Positions 1-7,619 of a stretch of 64,000 nucleotides of DNA are shown here, piece after piece (position 1 is the stretch's first letter; every line of letters starts with the position of its first letter). Source of the DNA: DATFTF01 sp963825175 (lineage in GTDB: Bacteria; Acidobacteriota; Thermoanaerobaculia; UBA5066; Gp7-AA6); NCBI GenBank assembly GCA_963825175.1, contig CAWGSA010000002.1:1426001-1490000 (forward strand). Direction: 5' to 3'. The notes under the pieces are model-generated. The model did no database searches. It worked only from the letters and a program-made list of their open reading frames with translations, and was not told where the DNA came from. Made by a program: the position numbers and the translations under genes.

Positions 1-150
1 CCACAACGTCTGGCGTCCGGCGAGCTCGAGACGATAGAGCTGTTTGGATGCGGCGGCCGCAGGTGCAGCGGTGGTGGGAGCGGCGGCGGGTTTTTCCGCC
101 GCGAGGGCACCGGCCAGGAGAACCGCGCCCAAGAGCATCACAGCAATCAT
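1..150 (-). CDS. Secreted protein, N-terminal part only (runs off the window)
   Basis: Fifty codons are visible from an ATG at 150. The protein opens with a hydrophobic signal-like stretch (VMLLGAVLLAGALA), then an Ala/Pro/Thr-rich linker, then the start of a folded part (LYRLELAGRQTLW). That short motif resembles the start of the mature protein at 6717-7529 (LYRIGLRDGGQVLA), so the two may be distant paralogues of an exported family. No function can be assigned from this fragment. The exact start is uncertain because MLLG a few codons later is also possible. The gene is divergent from the ABC exporter operon that starts at 252. Confidence 0.6.
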   Translation of the reverse strand, partial: MIAVMLLGAVLLAGALAAEKPAAAPTTAAPAAAASKQLYRLELAGRQTLW

Positions 151-251
151 AACGCGTAAGCAGGTCTTCGGGTTCCTTTTCGGGCCCGCGTGCGGCTCCC
201 GACCCGCAACATTCGCCGCCCGGCCGGTGTCGAAGGGGGAGAGGCCATAGA

Positions 252-1439
252 ATGTCGAACCTGCGAGCGATGAGCGCTATGAATCCGGAGAAGGCCGACG
301 CCCCCGATCTTTCCGCTCTCCGCATCCGACGGGATCCGGAGAAACCAGGCGGCGGGAAGCGCTGGCTCCTCGTTGCCGCAGTGGTCGTCGTGGGGTTGGG
401 AGTCGCCGCCTTCTTCGTCACCGAGCGGGGACAGTCGCTGGTTCCCAAGACGGTCGAGACGGTGAGCGCCTCGCTGGTCACCGAGGGCCAAGCCACGACG
501 GTCCTTTCGGCGGCCGGCTACATCGAGGCCGACCGCAAGGCGGATCTGTCTCCCAAGATCACGTCGAAGATCACCGAGTTGAACGTGACCGAGGGGTCCC
601 GCGTCCGCAAGGGAGACGTCATCGCGCGGCTGGACCACACGGACCTCGACGCGCAGATGGCTGACAAGAAGGCGGGCTGGGAGAACACCCAGGCGGAGCT
701 GGCACGGCAGCGATCCCTCTTCGCCCAGGGGCTGACCACGAAGGAAGCGCTCGACACGGCGGTCGCCAACGAGGCCTCCGCGCGCGCCAACGTGCGCTAC
801 GTCGACGCGCTTCGCGACTACACCGAAATCCGCGCGCCCTTCACCGGCGTGGTCACGGCCAAGCGCGCGTTCGTCGGGGAAGCCGTCTCGCCGTACGGAT
901 CCTCCCCGTCGGGGGGCGGCTCGGGCGGAGCGATCGTGACCCTGGTCGATTTCTCGACGCTCTACGTCGGCGCCGACGTCAACGAGGCGAATCTGGCCCG
1001 GCTGGCGCCGAAGCAGCCGGCGGAGATCGTTCTGGACGCGTACCCCGACCACGCCTATCACGGGCACCTGCTGCAGATCATTCCCACCGCGGACCGGGCC
1101 AAGGGGACAGTCAAGGTCAAGGTCGCGTTCGAGGATCCCGACGAAAGAATCCTGCCGGAGATGTCGGCGAAGGTGAACTTCACCGAGAGGCCGACGACCG
1201 GCGCGGTCCACAAGTCGCACGTGCTGGTCCCGGAGTCGGCCGTCGTCCAAGCCGACGGGGCGCCGGGAGTGTTCTTGATCGCGGAGGGCCGAGCCATTCT
1301 GCGAAGAGTCCGGACCGCTCCGGCCCCGCAGGGGCAGGTGGAGATCCTGGAGGGGCTTCAAGGCGGCGAAACCCTCGTGGCCGACGCCGGCCGGGCCGGT
1401 GTGAAGAGCGGCGAGCGAGTCAAAGTGAAAGGGATGTGA
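252..1439 (+). CDS. Periplasmic adaptor of an ABC exporter (MacA/HlyD-like)
   Basis: This 395-residue membrane-fusion protein has one N-terminal membrane segment at about residues 37-57, followed by a periplasmic part. A biotinyl-lipoyl-like half sits near residues 85-115 (AGYIEADRKADLSPKITSK, then GSRVRKGDVIARLD). A short alpha-hairpin and a beta-barrel region follow (TEIRAPFTGVVTAKRAFVGE). Such adaptors bridge an inner-membrane ABC transporter to the periplasm or an outer-membrane channel. The next three genes (ATPase and two permeases) follow immediately and complete the transporter; the stop overlaps the GTG/ATG start area of the ATPase. The exported substrate cannot be read from the sequence. 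No outer-membrane TolC-type gene is in the window. Confidence 0.88.
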   Translation: MSNLRAMSAMNPEKADAPDLSALRIRRDPEKPGGGKRWLLVAAVVVVGLGVAAFFVTERGQSLVPKTVETVSASLVTEGQATTVLSAAGYIEADRKADLSPKITSKITELNVTEGSRVRKGDVIARLDHTDLDAQMADKKAGWENTQAELARQRSLFAQGLTTKEALDTAVANEASARANVRYVDALRDYTEIRAPFTGVVTAKRAFVGEAVSPYGSSPSGGGSGGAIVTLVDFSTLYVGADVNEANLARLAPKQPAEIVLDAYPDHAYHGHLLQIIPTADRAKGTVKVKVAFEDPDERILPEMSAKVNFTERPTTGAVHKSHVLVPESAVVQADGAPGVFLIAEGRAILRRVRTAPAPQGQVEILEGLQGGETLVADAGRAGVKSGERVKVKGM

Positions 1440-1441
1440 GC

Positions 1442-2161
1442 ATGGCAGCGCCATTGATCGCGATCGAGAGCCTGACCAAGGTCTACAAGCGCGGCGTCGA
1501 GGAGCTCGTGGTCCTGAAGGATCTCGACCTGGACGTTCCCCAGGGGGAGTACCTTGCGCTGATGGGGCCCTCGGGATCGGGAAAGTCGACGCTCTTGAAC
1601 CTCATCGCCGGCATCGACACGCCCACGCGTGGGCGGATTCTCGTCGCCGGAACCGATATCGCGCAGCTTTCCCAGACGAATCTGGCGCGCTGGAGAGCGG
1701 AGAACGTCGGCTTCATCTTCCAGTTGTACAACCTGATCCCGGTGTTGACCGCGTTCGAGAACGTCGAGCTGCCGCTCCTCCTGACGCACCTTTCGAGGAA
1801 GGAGCGCCGGGAGCACGTCCAGACCGCCCTCTCGATCGTGGGTCTGGCGGACCGGATGGACCATTACCCGCGGCAGCTCTCGGGCGGCCAGGAGCAGCGG
1901 GTGGCCATCGCCCGAGCCGTCGTGAGCGATCCCAAGCTCCTGGTGGCCGACGAGCCGACCGGAGACCTCGACTCGAAATCGGCCGAAGAAATCTTGAATC
2001 TCATGAACCGGTTGAACCGCGAGTTCGGAAAGACCATCGTGATGGTCACGCACGATCCGAGGGCCGCGGCGCACGCGCACCGCCTCCTGCACCTGGAGAA
2101 GGGTGTCCTGGTGGAGAGCGTCCGGCAGACGGAGCGCGCCGTCGTGGAGCCCGGCTCATGA
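1442..2161 (+). CDS. ABC transporter ATP-binding protein (LolD/MacB-type)
   Basis: ATPase subunit of the exporter. It has a Walker A motif (GPSGSGKST, about residues 40-48), an ABC signature with a slight variation (LSGGQEQRVAIARA rather than GGQQQR), Walker B with D-loop (LLVADEPTGDLD) and a switch His (MVTHD). Length, about 239 residues, matches LolD or the MacB nucleotide-binding domain as a stand-alone protein. I chose ATG 1442 over GTG 1436 because the AAGGG at 1429-1433 is then 8 bases upstream. It sits between the adaptor and two FtsX-fold permeases, so it probably powers a mechanotransmission-type exporter rather than an importer. Confidence 0.93.
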   Translation: MAAPLIAIESLTKVYKRGVEELVVLKDLDLDVPQGEYLALMGPSGSGKSTLLNLIAGIDTPTRGRILVAGTDIAQLSQTNLARWRAENVGFIFQLYNLIPVLTAFENVELPLLLTHLSRKERREHVQTALSIVGLADRMDHYPRQLSGGQEQRVAIARAVVSDPKLLVADEPTGDLDSKSAEEILNLMNRLNREFGKTIVMVTHDPRAAAHAHRLLHLEKGVLVESVRQTERAVVEPGS

Positions 2162-2166
2162 CTTCG

Positions 2167-2201
2167 CGCGACGCCTCACGCCTCACGCCCCACGCGGACG
2201 G
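2167..2201. repeat. Short heptamer array (ACGCCTC unit)
   Basis: Units ACGCCTC-ACGCCTC-ACGCCCC-ACGCGGA in the gap before permease 1. One arm only. Confidence 0.6.
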
Positions 2202-2210
2202 AGTCCGGCC

Positions 2211-3362
2211 ATGAAATTCTTTCGCCTGGTGTGGAAGAACGTCTTCCGCAAGAAGACCCGCACCTTCCTGACGATGGCGTCGATCGTGCTCGTGCTCGTC
2301 CTGATCGTCGTCCTGACCTCGCTCCTGAACGCGTTGTCCTACGACGCCAACGCAAGCACCAACCGCATCGTCGTCCAGCACGCGACGGGACTCGCGAATT
2401 TCATGCCTCTGGCGTATCGGCAGCGCATCGACCAGATCCCCGGCGTCGTCGCCGTGGCCCCGGAGATCTGGTTCGGCGGGATCTACAAGAACGATCGGCC
2501 GGAGAATTTCTTCGGACAGCTGTCGACCGATCCGGAGTCGTGGCCCAAGATCTTCGACGACTACAGGATTCCTGCCGAGCAGGTCAAGGCCTGGCAGGGA
2601 GAGCGGGACTCTTTCATCGCCGGCAAGCAGCTGGTCGACCGCTACCACTGGAAGATCGGCGATCGGATCCAGATCCGCGGAAGTTACATCCCCCTGGTGC
2701 TCGACCTCGTGTTGCGCGGCGTGTATTCGTCCAACGACGAATCGAACATCTTTTTCAACAACAAGTACCTGGAAAACTCCTACTTCGGGCGCAGCGGGCA
2801 GACCGGGATCTATTACCTGAAGGTCGCTTCCCGGACGGACGTGCAGCGCGTGACCGAAGAGATCAACCGCATGTTCGAGAATTCCACCGCCCCGGTCAAG
2901 GCCATGTCCGAGCAGCAGTTTCAGCTCCAGTTCGTCGAGATGCTGGGCAACGTGAAGCTGCTCATCCGGTTCATCAGCCTGGTCGTCCTGTTCGCGGTGA
3001 TCCTGATCGTGGCCAATACCGTGGCCATGTCGGCCCGGGAGCGCGTGACGGAGATCGCCGTGATGCGGGCCCTGGGCTTCCTGCAGAGCCACGTCCTGGG
3101 AATCGTGCTGTCGGAGGCGGTCGTGCTGTCGCTGCTGGGAGGCGCTCTCGGCGTCCTTCTGGCTGTTCCCCTGGTCCACGTGATCGTCGAGGGCCTGCGG
3201 CACTCGCCGGCCGCGCCGTTCACATACAACTTCAAGGTCACGGCCGAGACTCTGCTGCTCGCGTTCGTGTCGGCCGTCAGCATCGGGATCTTCTCCGGCA
3301 TCGTGCCGGCGATCCGATCCTCGCGGATCAAGGTCGTCGATGGCTTGAGGCAGGTGGTGTGA
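2211..3362 (+). CDS. ABC transporter permease 1 (FtsX/MacB/LolCE fold)
   Basis: This 383-residue permease starts at ATG 2211 (MKFFRLVWKNVFRKKTRT). The layout is typical of the FtsX superfamily: a first membrane helix at about 20-45, a large periplasmic domain, then three C-terminal helices. The conserved last-domain text RERVTEIAVMRALGF marks the cytoplasmic coupling region, and the protein ends with a positively charged tail. The 49-base gap before it contains a short array of ACGCCTC-like heptamers. It pairs with the second permease at 3439-4614 to form a heterodimeric channel-less exporter with the upstream ATPase and adaptor. Confidence 0.9.
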   Translation: MKFFRLVWKNVFRKKTRTFLTMASIVLVLVLIVVLTSLLNALSYDANASTNRIVVQHATGLANFMPLAYRQRIDQIPGVVAVAPEIWFGGIYKNDRPENFFGQLSTDPESWPKIFDDYRIPAEQVKAWQGERDSFIAGKQLVDRYHWKIGDRIQIRGSYIPLVLDLVLRGVYSSNDESNIFFNNKYLENSYFGRSGQTGIYYLKVASRTDVQRVTEEINRMFENSTAPVKAMSEQQFQLQFVEMLGNVKLLIRFISLVVLFAVILIVANTVAMSARERVTEIAVMRALGFLQSHVLGIVLSEAVVLSLLGGALGVLLAVPLVHVIVEGLRHSPAAPFTYNFKVTAETLLLAFVSAVSIGIFSGIVPAIRSSRIKVVDGLRQVV

Positions 3363-3365
3363 TGG

Positions 3366-3431
3366 GGCGTGAAGCGAGCGGCGTCAGGCGTGAGCCGAAG
3401 CCCGAAGCGACCCGACGCCGAACGCCTTACG
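3366..3431. repeat. Heptamer array with inverted arms (GCGTGAG unit)
   Basis: Left arm of GCGTGAA, GCGAGCG, GCGTCAG and GCGTGAG units, right arm of CGACGCC and GAACGCC units, between the two permease genes. Confidence 0.6.
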
Positions 3432-3438
3432 GTGGCAC

Positions 3439-4614
3439 ATGGCGATACCGCTGAAGTACAACCTCCGCAATCTCCTCCAGCGCCGGATGTCGACGGGCAT
3501 GACGATCTTCGTGATCACGCTGGTGGTCTTCGTCTTCACTGTCGTGATGTCCCTGGCCGAGGGGATCCGAAAGACCCTGACCCGAGAGGCTTCCGACCGC
3601 AACGTCCTGGTCATGCGCACGGGAGCCCAGGCCGAGGTCATGTCGTTTGTCGCCCCGGAACAGTTCGAGACGCTCCGGACTCTGCCGGGCGTCGAGCGGG
3701 ATGCGAAGGGTCAGCCCATGGCGTCTCCTGAGCTGGTCGTGCTGGTCAACATACCCAAGCGCGACGGAAAGAAGACCAACGTCCAGGTCCGGGGGGTGCT
3801 GCCGACCGCGCTCCAGGTGCGGCCGGAGATCAAGGTCGTTTCCGGCCGGATGTTCTTGGCGGGAACCGCGGAGGCGGTCGTGTCCAGGAGCGTTTCGGAG
3901 CGGTTCGAGAACGCCCAGATCGGCGGCGTCATCAAGGCGGGAAGCGAGCAGTGGACGATCGTAGGCGTTTTCGACGCCAATGGCACTCCTTACGATTCCG
4001 AGATCTGGACGGACCTGCACAACCTCCAGGGCCAAATCCATCGAGCGCAGGGCTACTCCGTGGTCATGCTGCGCGCCGCCGACACCGCGGCCCGCGATCA
4101 GATCGTGGCCGGCGTGAAAGGCGACCAGCGCGTCAAGCTGGAGGGCAAGACCGAAAAGAAGTACTACGAGGAGCAGATGTCCACGGCCGCCCCGATCCGG
4201 ATCCTGGCCTACCTGGTCGGAGTGATCCTGGCGATCGGAGCGTCGTTCGGCGCGATGAACACCATGTACGCGCAGGTCTCGGCGCGCGTGCGCGAGATCG
4301 GAACGATGCGGGCGCTCGGTTTTCCCCGGCGCTCCATCCTCCTCTCCTTCATCCTGGAGTCGCTCCTGCTCGCCCTGATCGGAGGGGTCCTCGGCGTTCT
4401 GGCCGCGCTCGTTCTCGTCCGCTTCTTCCTGACCGCTCCGGTCGGGACGCAGAACTTCCGAACCTTTTCCGACATCCTGTTCAACTTCCAGCTCACCCCG
4501 CCCCTGGTGGTCGGAGGCATCGTTTTCTCGGTCGCGATGGGACTCTTCGGAGGATTTTTCCCGGCATGGCGGGCGGCGAGGCTGAAGATCGTCAACGCCT
4601 TGAGAGAAGTGTGA
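3439..4614 (+). CDS. ABC transporter permease 2 (FtsX/MacB/LolCE fold)
   Basis: This 391-residue paralogue of the preceding permease has the same order: an N-terminal helix (residues about 18-40), a periplasmic domain, and three C-terminal helices preceded by ARVREIGTMRALGFPRRS, the coupling motif of the FtsX family. The start is ATG 3439, after a 76-base gap filled with GCGTGAG-like heptamers. It completes the four-gene operon. The separate ATPase plus two different permeases resembles LolCDE more than the fused MacB, but the HlyD-type adaptor is a MacAB trait. The substrate is therefore undecided (lipoprotein, peptide, lipid or drug). Confidence 0.9.
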   Translation: MAIPLKYNLRNLLQRRMSTGMTIFVITLVVFVFTVVMSLAEGIRKTLTREASDRNVLVMRTGAQAEVMSFVAPEQFETLRTLPGVERDAKGQPMASPELVVLVNIPKRDGKKTNVQVRGVLPTALQVRPEIKVVSGRMFLAGTAEAVVSRSVSERFENAQIGGVIKAGSEQWTIVGVFDANGTPYDSEIWTDLHNLQGQIHRAQGYSVVMLRAADTAARDQIVAGVKGDQRVKLEGKTEKKYYEEQMSTAAPIRILAYLVGVILAIGASFGAMNTMYAQVSARVREIGTMRALGFPRRSILLSFILESLLLALIGGVLGVLAALVLVRFFLTAPVGTQNFRTFSDILFNFQLTPPLVVGGIVFSVAMGLFGGFFPAWRAARLKIVNALREV

Positions 4615-4617
4615 AGA

Positions 4618-4717
4618 GACGTTCGACGTGCGACGTTCTCGGTTCTACGTTGGGGTGACGCCAGCCCGGGAAACGTAGAACGTCGCACCTAGAACATCGC
4701 ACTTAGAACGTCGCACT
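4618..4717. repeat. Heptamer inverted array, two arms (CGTNCGA unit)
   Basis: Left arm includes GTGCGACGTTC and GTTCTACGTT, right arm AACGTAGAAC and GAACGTCGCAC, exact inverted matches. It overlaps the 3' end of the MBL gene. Confidence 0.75.
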
Positions 4718-5557
4718 GTCCCTCGGCACCCGGTGCACCCTCCTCTTCCCATTCATCTCGTCCACGATCGTTCCCCACGCGATGACGGGATCGTGCACGA
4801 AGACGCAGAGCCAGCCCTCGTGGGCGGCCTGATCGGTCAGGCGCTTCTTGTTCTGGACGAGCTCGACGGGATAGAGGTCGTAAGCCATGGTCCAAGGCAC
4901 CGGCACGTGGGCCGAAGTCGGCAGCAGGTCGGAGAAGAAGAACGCCGTCTTGCCCTCCGACTCGATGCGCACGGCCTGCATGCCTTCGTTGTGGCCGCGT
5001 ACGGGTACGACGGTGACGCCGGGACGGATCTCCCGTTCCCCTTGCACGGCGTGCAGCAACCCGGCTTGGGCCAGCGGCTCCCAGTTCTCGGGCCGGTAAG
5101 AGGCGCGATCCCGTTCGTTCGGCCCCCGGGCGTGGGCGAGCTCGATCGCCTGGACGTAGACGGAGGCCCTGGGGAAGGAGGGCGCCACGGTCGCGCCGCA
5201 GGCTTGCGTCGCCGCTCCCGAGTGGTCCCAGTGGAGATGGGAGAGGACCAGGGCGTCGACGTCCTCCGGCGCGACGCCATGGATGGCGAGCGAACGCCGG
5301 AGCGTGGTCCCGTCCTCGATGCCGTACATCCGCCGGGACTTCTGGTCCCACTTTTCGCCCAAACCCGCGTCGACGACGGCCACGAAGTCCTTTCCTTTGA
5401 CCAGGAGGCAGTTGGTGGCCACGGGAACCCGGTTGTTCTCGTCCGGTCTTGCCTTCTTCTCCCACAGGACCTTCGGCACGACCCCGAACATCGCGCCTCC
5501 GTCCAACCGAAAGCTCGCGTCCGGCACGATCTCCAGGTCCAGTGCTCCCAGCCGCAT
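4703..5557 (-). CDS. Metallo-beta-lactamase-fold hydrolase
   Basis: A 284-residue MBL-fold protein with the zinc-binding signature HLHWDHSG (about residues 107-114). Later ligand positions are GHNEGM, an Asp in FFFSDLLP and His in FVHDP. The layout resembles the lactonase/AidA-like or general quinoprotein-MBL groups; the substrate is unknown. It has no signal peptide, so it is probably cytoplasmic. The last codons and the TAA stop lie inside the intergenic heptamer array, so the C-terminus (DSATF) is repeat-derived. It converges on the ABC exporter operon. Confidence 0.85.
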   Translation of the reverse strand: MRLGALDLEIVPDASFRLDGGAMFGVVPKVLWEKKARPDENNRVPVATNCLLVKGKDFVAVVDAGLGEKWDQKSRRMYGIEDGTTLRRSLAIHGVAPEDVDALVLSHLHWDHSGAATQACGATVAPSFPRASVYVQAIELAHARGPNERDRASYRPENWEPLAQAGLLHAVQGEREIRPGVTVVPVRGHNEGMQAVRIESEGKTAFFFSDLLPTSAHVPVPWTMAYDLYPVELVQNKKRLTDQAAHEGWLCVFVHDPVIAWGTIVDEMNGKRRVHRVPRDSATF

Positions 5558-5690
5558 CGTCCCGGATTGTAACGAGATTCCGAGGCCCTCTCCGGGTGCC
5601 GCTAATGTGCTTGCATCATGCGGCCCCGGCAGGCTGCTTCGATGATCGCGGGGCTATAGTTGTTCCGCCGCTCCTCACGGAGGTGACCGC

Positions 5691-5941
5691 ATGGACTTGA
5701 TTCACCCGATCGCCCGGCGCTGGATGGAGGACGCGAGCTCGGGCCGGTCGCGGTCATCGGCGACCTCGACTTCGTGAACATGCTGCCCAAGACGCGCAGC
5801 GGGAAGATCATGCGGCGCGTCCTGAAGGCCGTCACGCTGGGCAAGGCGCCGGGCGACATCACCACGATCGAGGACGAGGGCTCCGTGGACGAGGCGCGAC
5901 AGGCCTGGGAACAGATGCGGGCGGAGCTGACCGGAGCCTGA
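5691..5941 (+). pseudogene. Remnant of an acetyl-CoA synthetase (C-terminal end only)
   Basis: From about 5737 one frame reads ELGPVAVIGDLDFVNMLPK followed by TRSGKIMRRVL. This is the hallmark C-terminal region of acetyl-CoA synthetase, including the catalytic and acetylation-target lysine in the PKTRSGK motif. It ends normally at TGA 5941. A convincing start (GGAGGTGACCGC then ATG at 5691) lies upstream with about 15 codons (MDLIHPIARRWMEDA) in a different frame, so the frame breaks near 5733. Some 550 residues of the synthetase are missing. The likely origin is an internal deletion that left the start and the tail. Its stop is 8 bases before the next gene. Confidence 0.7.
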
Positions 5942-5948
5942 TCGGCGG

Positions 5949-6686
5949 GTGCGTCTCCACTTCTACGGGACCAGGGGGTACGTCGAAGAGAGCTCGCGGG
6001 CCCATACTGGGCACTCGGCGTTCGTGGTGGAGTCCGGAGGGTTCCGGCTCCTCTGCGACTTCGGGCAGAACCGGAAGGGAATGCTCGGGTCGATCGCTCC
6101 CGACGCGGTCTTCGTCTCCCACGCCCATCCCGACCATGCTCGGGGGCTCGAAGAGGGCACCGCGCTTCCGGTCTACGCCTCCGCGGTCACGCACGAGATC
6201 ACGAAGGATCTTCCGATCGCCAGGCGCATGGTGCTGGAGCCCGGCCGGCCGGAAAAGATCGGGCCGCTCCTGCTGACGACCCATCCCGTCGTTCATTCCG
6301 TGCGCTGCCCCTGCGTGGGCGCCCGCATCGACACACCGGAAGGGACGATCGTGTACTCCGGCGACATCATCAGCTTCGACAGCCCGCGGGATGCCCTGGC
6401 CGGCGCCGGCCTGTACATCGGCGATGGATCGACGCTCAAAGGCTCGCTCGTTCGGCGCCATCAGAGCGGGGCGCTGATGGGCCACACCACGGTGCGGGCG
6501 CAGCTCCGATGGCTCGCCGCGTACGCCGTGCCGCGGGCGATCTTTTCCCATTTCGGCAAGGGCCCCATCGAGATGGGAGAGGACGCGCTTGGCCAGGCGC
6601 TCGCCGAGCTCGGCGCGGAGAAGGCCCCGCAGTGCAGGATCCTCGCCGCCCGGGATGGTTGGAAGACCGAGATCGAGCTCGGCTGA
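5949..6686 (+). CDS. MBL-fold metal-dependent hydrolase (RNase Z/YycJ-like fold)
   Basis: A 245-residue hydrolase starting at GTG 5949. The signature HAHPDHARG (residues about 57-65) is the HxHxDH dinuclear metal site. Further metal ligands are likely His in VVHSVRCPC, Asp in VYSGDIISFD and His in IFSHFGKGP. The early GHSAFVVESGGFRLLCDFG stretch is typical of the beta-lactamase_B_2/arylsulfatase-like members. It is probably cytoplasmic, and the substrate is not predictable. It directly follows the acetyl-CoA synthetase relic, so it may have been its operon partner before decay. Confidence 0.8.
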   Translation: MRLHFYGTRGYVEESSRAHTGHSAFVVESGGFRLLCDFGQNRKGMLGSIAPDAVFVSHAHPDHARGLEEGTALPVYASAVTHEITKDLPIARRMVLEPGRPEKIGPLLLTTHPVVHSVRCPCVGARIDTPEGTIVYSGDIISFDSPRDALAGAGLYIGDGSTLKGSLVRRHQSGALMGHTTVRAQLRWLAAYAVPRAIFSHFGKGPIEMGEDALGQALAELGAEKAPQCRILAARDGWKTEIELG

Positions 6687-6716
6687 GCGAGAGCTCCGGC
6701 CCGGCCGGGGAGAAGG

Positions 6717-7529
6717 TCAGCCCTTCGACCCCGGTGCCGGCGCAGCCGGGTAGCCGTTGGGGCCCACTGTGGGCGGCGCCGATCCCGGAGCGCCCGGAGG
6801 CGCGAGAACCGGCGTTCCGTTGGGACCGATTACCGGTTGGCCGGACCCCGGCGTTCCCGGAGGAGCCAGGATCGGCGCCCCGTTGGGGCCCATGTTCAAA
6901 GGAGTCGAGCCCGGAGCTCCGGTCGGAGCGATGATCGGCTGGCCATCCGCTCCGATCGTCGGCGTCGGGGCGCTCGAGGTGATCGGAAATCCGTTCGTGC
7001 CAAAGGGCGCATCGGCTGTCGGGGGGGCGGTGGAAATGGCGCGCGCCAGATCTCCGGCTGTCCCCGGCACGGGATTCGAGCCCGTTGCGCTGTAGCCACC
7101 ATACATCGGGTTGCGCGGATCGTAGACGCCGCCCGGAAGGGAAAGCGTTGACGGAGCAGCCGTCGACGGAGCGGTCGCCGGGGTCGAGTGATCGCCTCCG
7201 GTCGGACCGAGGTCGATGATCTCGCCCGGCTGGATCGGCGGCGGGAACCTGCCGGCGGCGGGTTCGACGGGGGCCGTGACCACGACCGTGGAAGGCTTAC
7301 CGATCGTCCGGTCCGCTCGCGCGACCGCGAGCACATCTTCCTGCGGGCGCCCGGTCAAGGCCCCTCCGGGGTACGCGTGGAACACCAGAACGGTCCCGTC
7401 GAGAAGCGGACGGTCGATGGCCAGAACCTGTCCTCCGTCACGCAGACCGATCCGGTAGAGAGGGCGGTGGGCCGCGAACGCGGCTCCCGCCAGGAGCATC
7501 GAAACGGCGATTATCAAGAATTTCTTCAT
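6717..7529 (-). CDS. Secreted Gly/Pro-rich repeat protein
   Basis: The start is ATG 7527-7529 with a good GAGGTGA site 5 bases upstream. The signal peptide is MKKFLIIAVSMLLAGAAFA; a short N-terminal domain follows (LYRIGLRDGGQVLAIDRPLL, then FHAYPGGALTGR). The rest is low-complexity and disordered. The last third is a tandem repeat with core GPNGxPxLAPPGxPGSxxP, about four copies between residues 190 and 265. It is probably a periplasmic or cell-surface protein; function is unknown. It resembles the truncated protein at 1-150 in its first mature residues. Codon-biased repeats of this kind often arise by slippage. Confidence 0.75.
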   Translation of the reverse strand: MKKFLIIAVSMLLAGAAFAAHRPLYRIGLRDGGQVLAIDRPLLDGTVLVFHAYPGGALTGRPQEDVLAVARADRTIGKPSTVVVTAPVEPAAGRFPPPIQPGEIIDLGPTGGDHSTPATAPSTAAPSTLSLPGGVYDPRNPMYGGYSATGSNPVPGTAGDLARAISTAPPTADAPFGTNGFPITSSAPTPTIGADGQPIIAPTGAPGSTPLNMGPNGAPILAPPGTPGSGQPVIGPNGTPVLAPPGAPGSAPPTVGPNGYPAAPAPGSKG

Positions 7530-7619
7530 GGCGTCACCTCGAGCGCACACATCTCGAGGATGCAGGATCCGGGCCTGAGTCGAGGCGTCCGTCTCGGCCC
7601 GTCGGTTCTCCTGGAGCGG

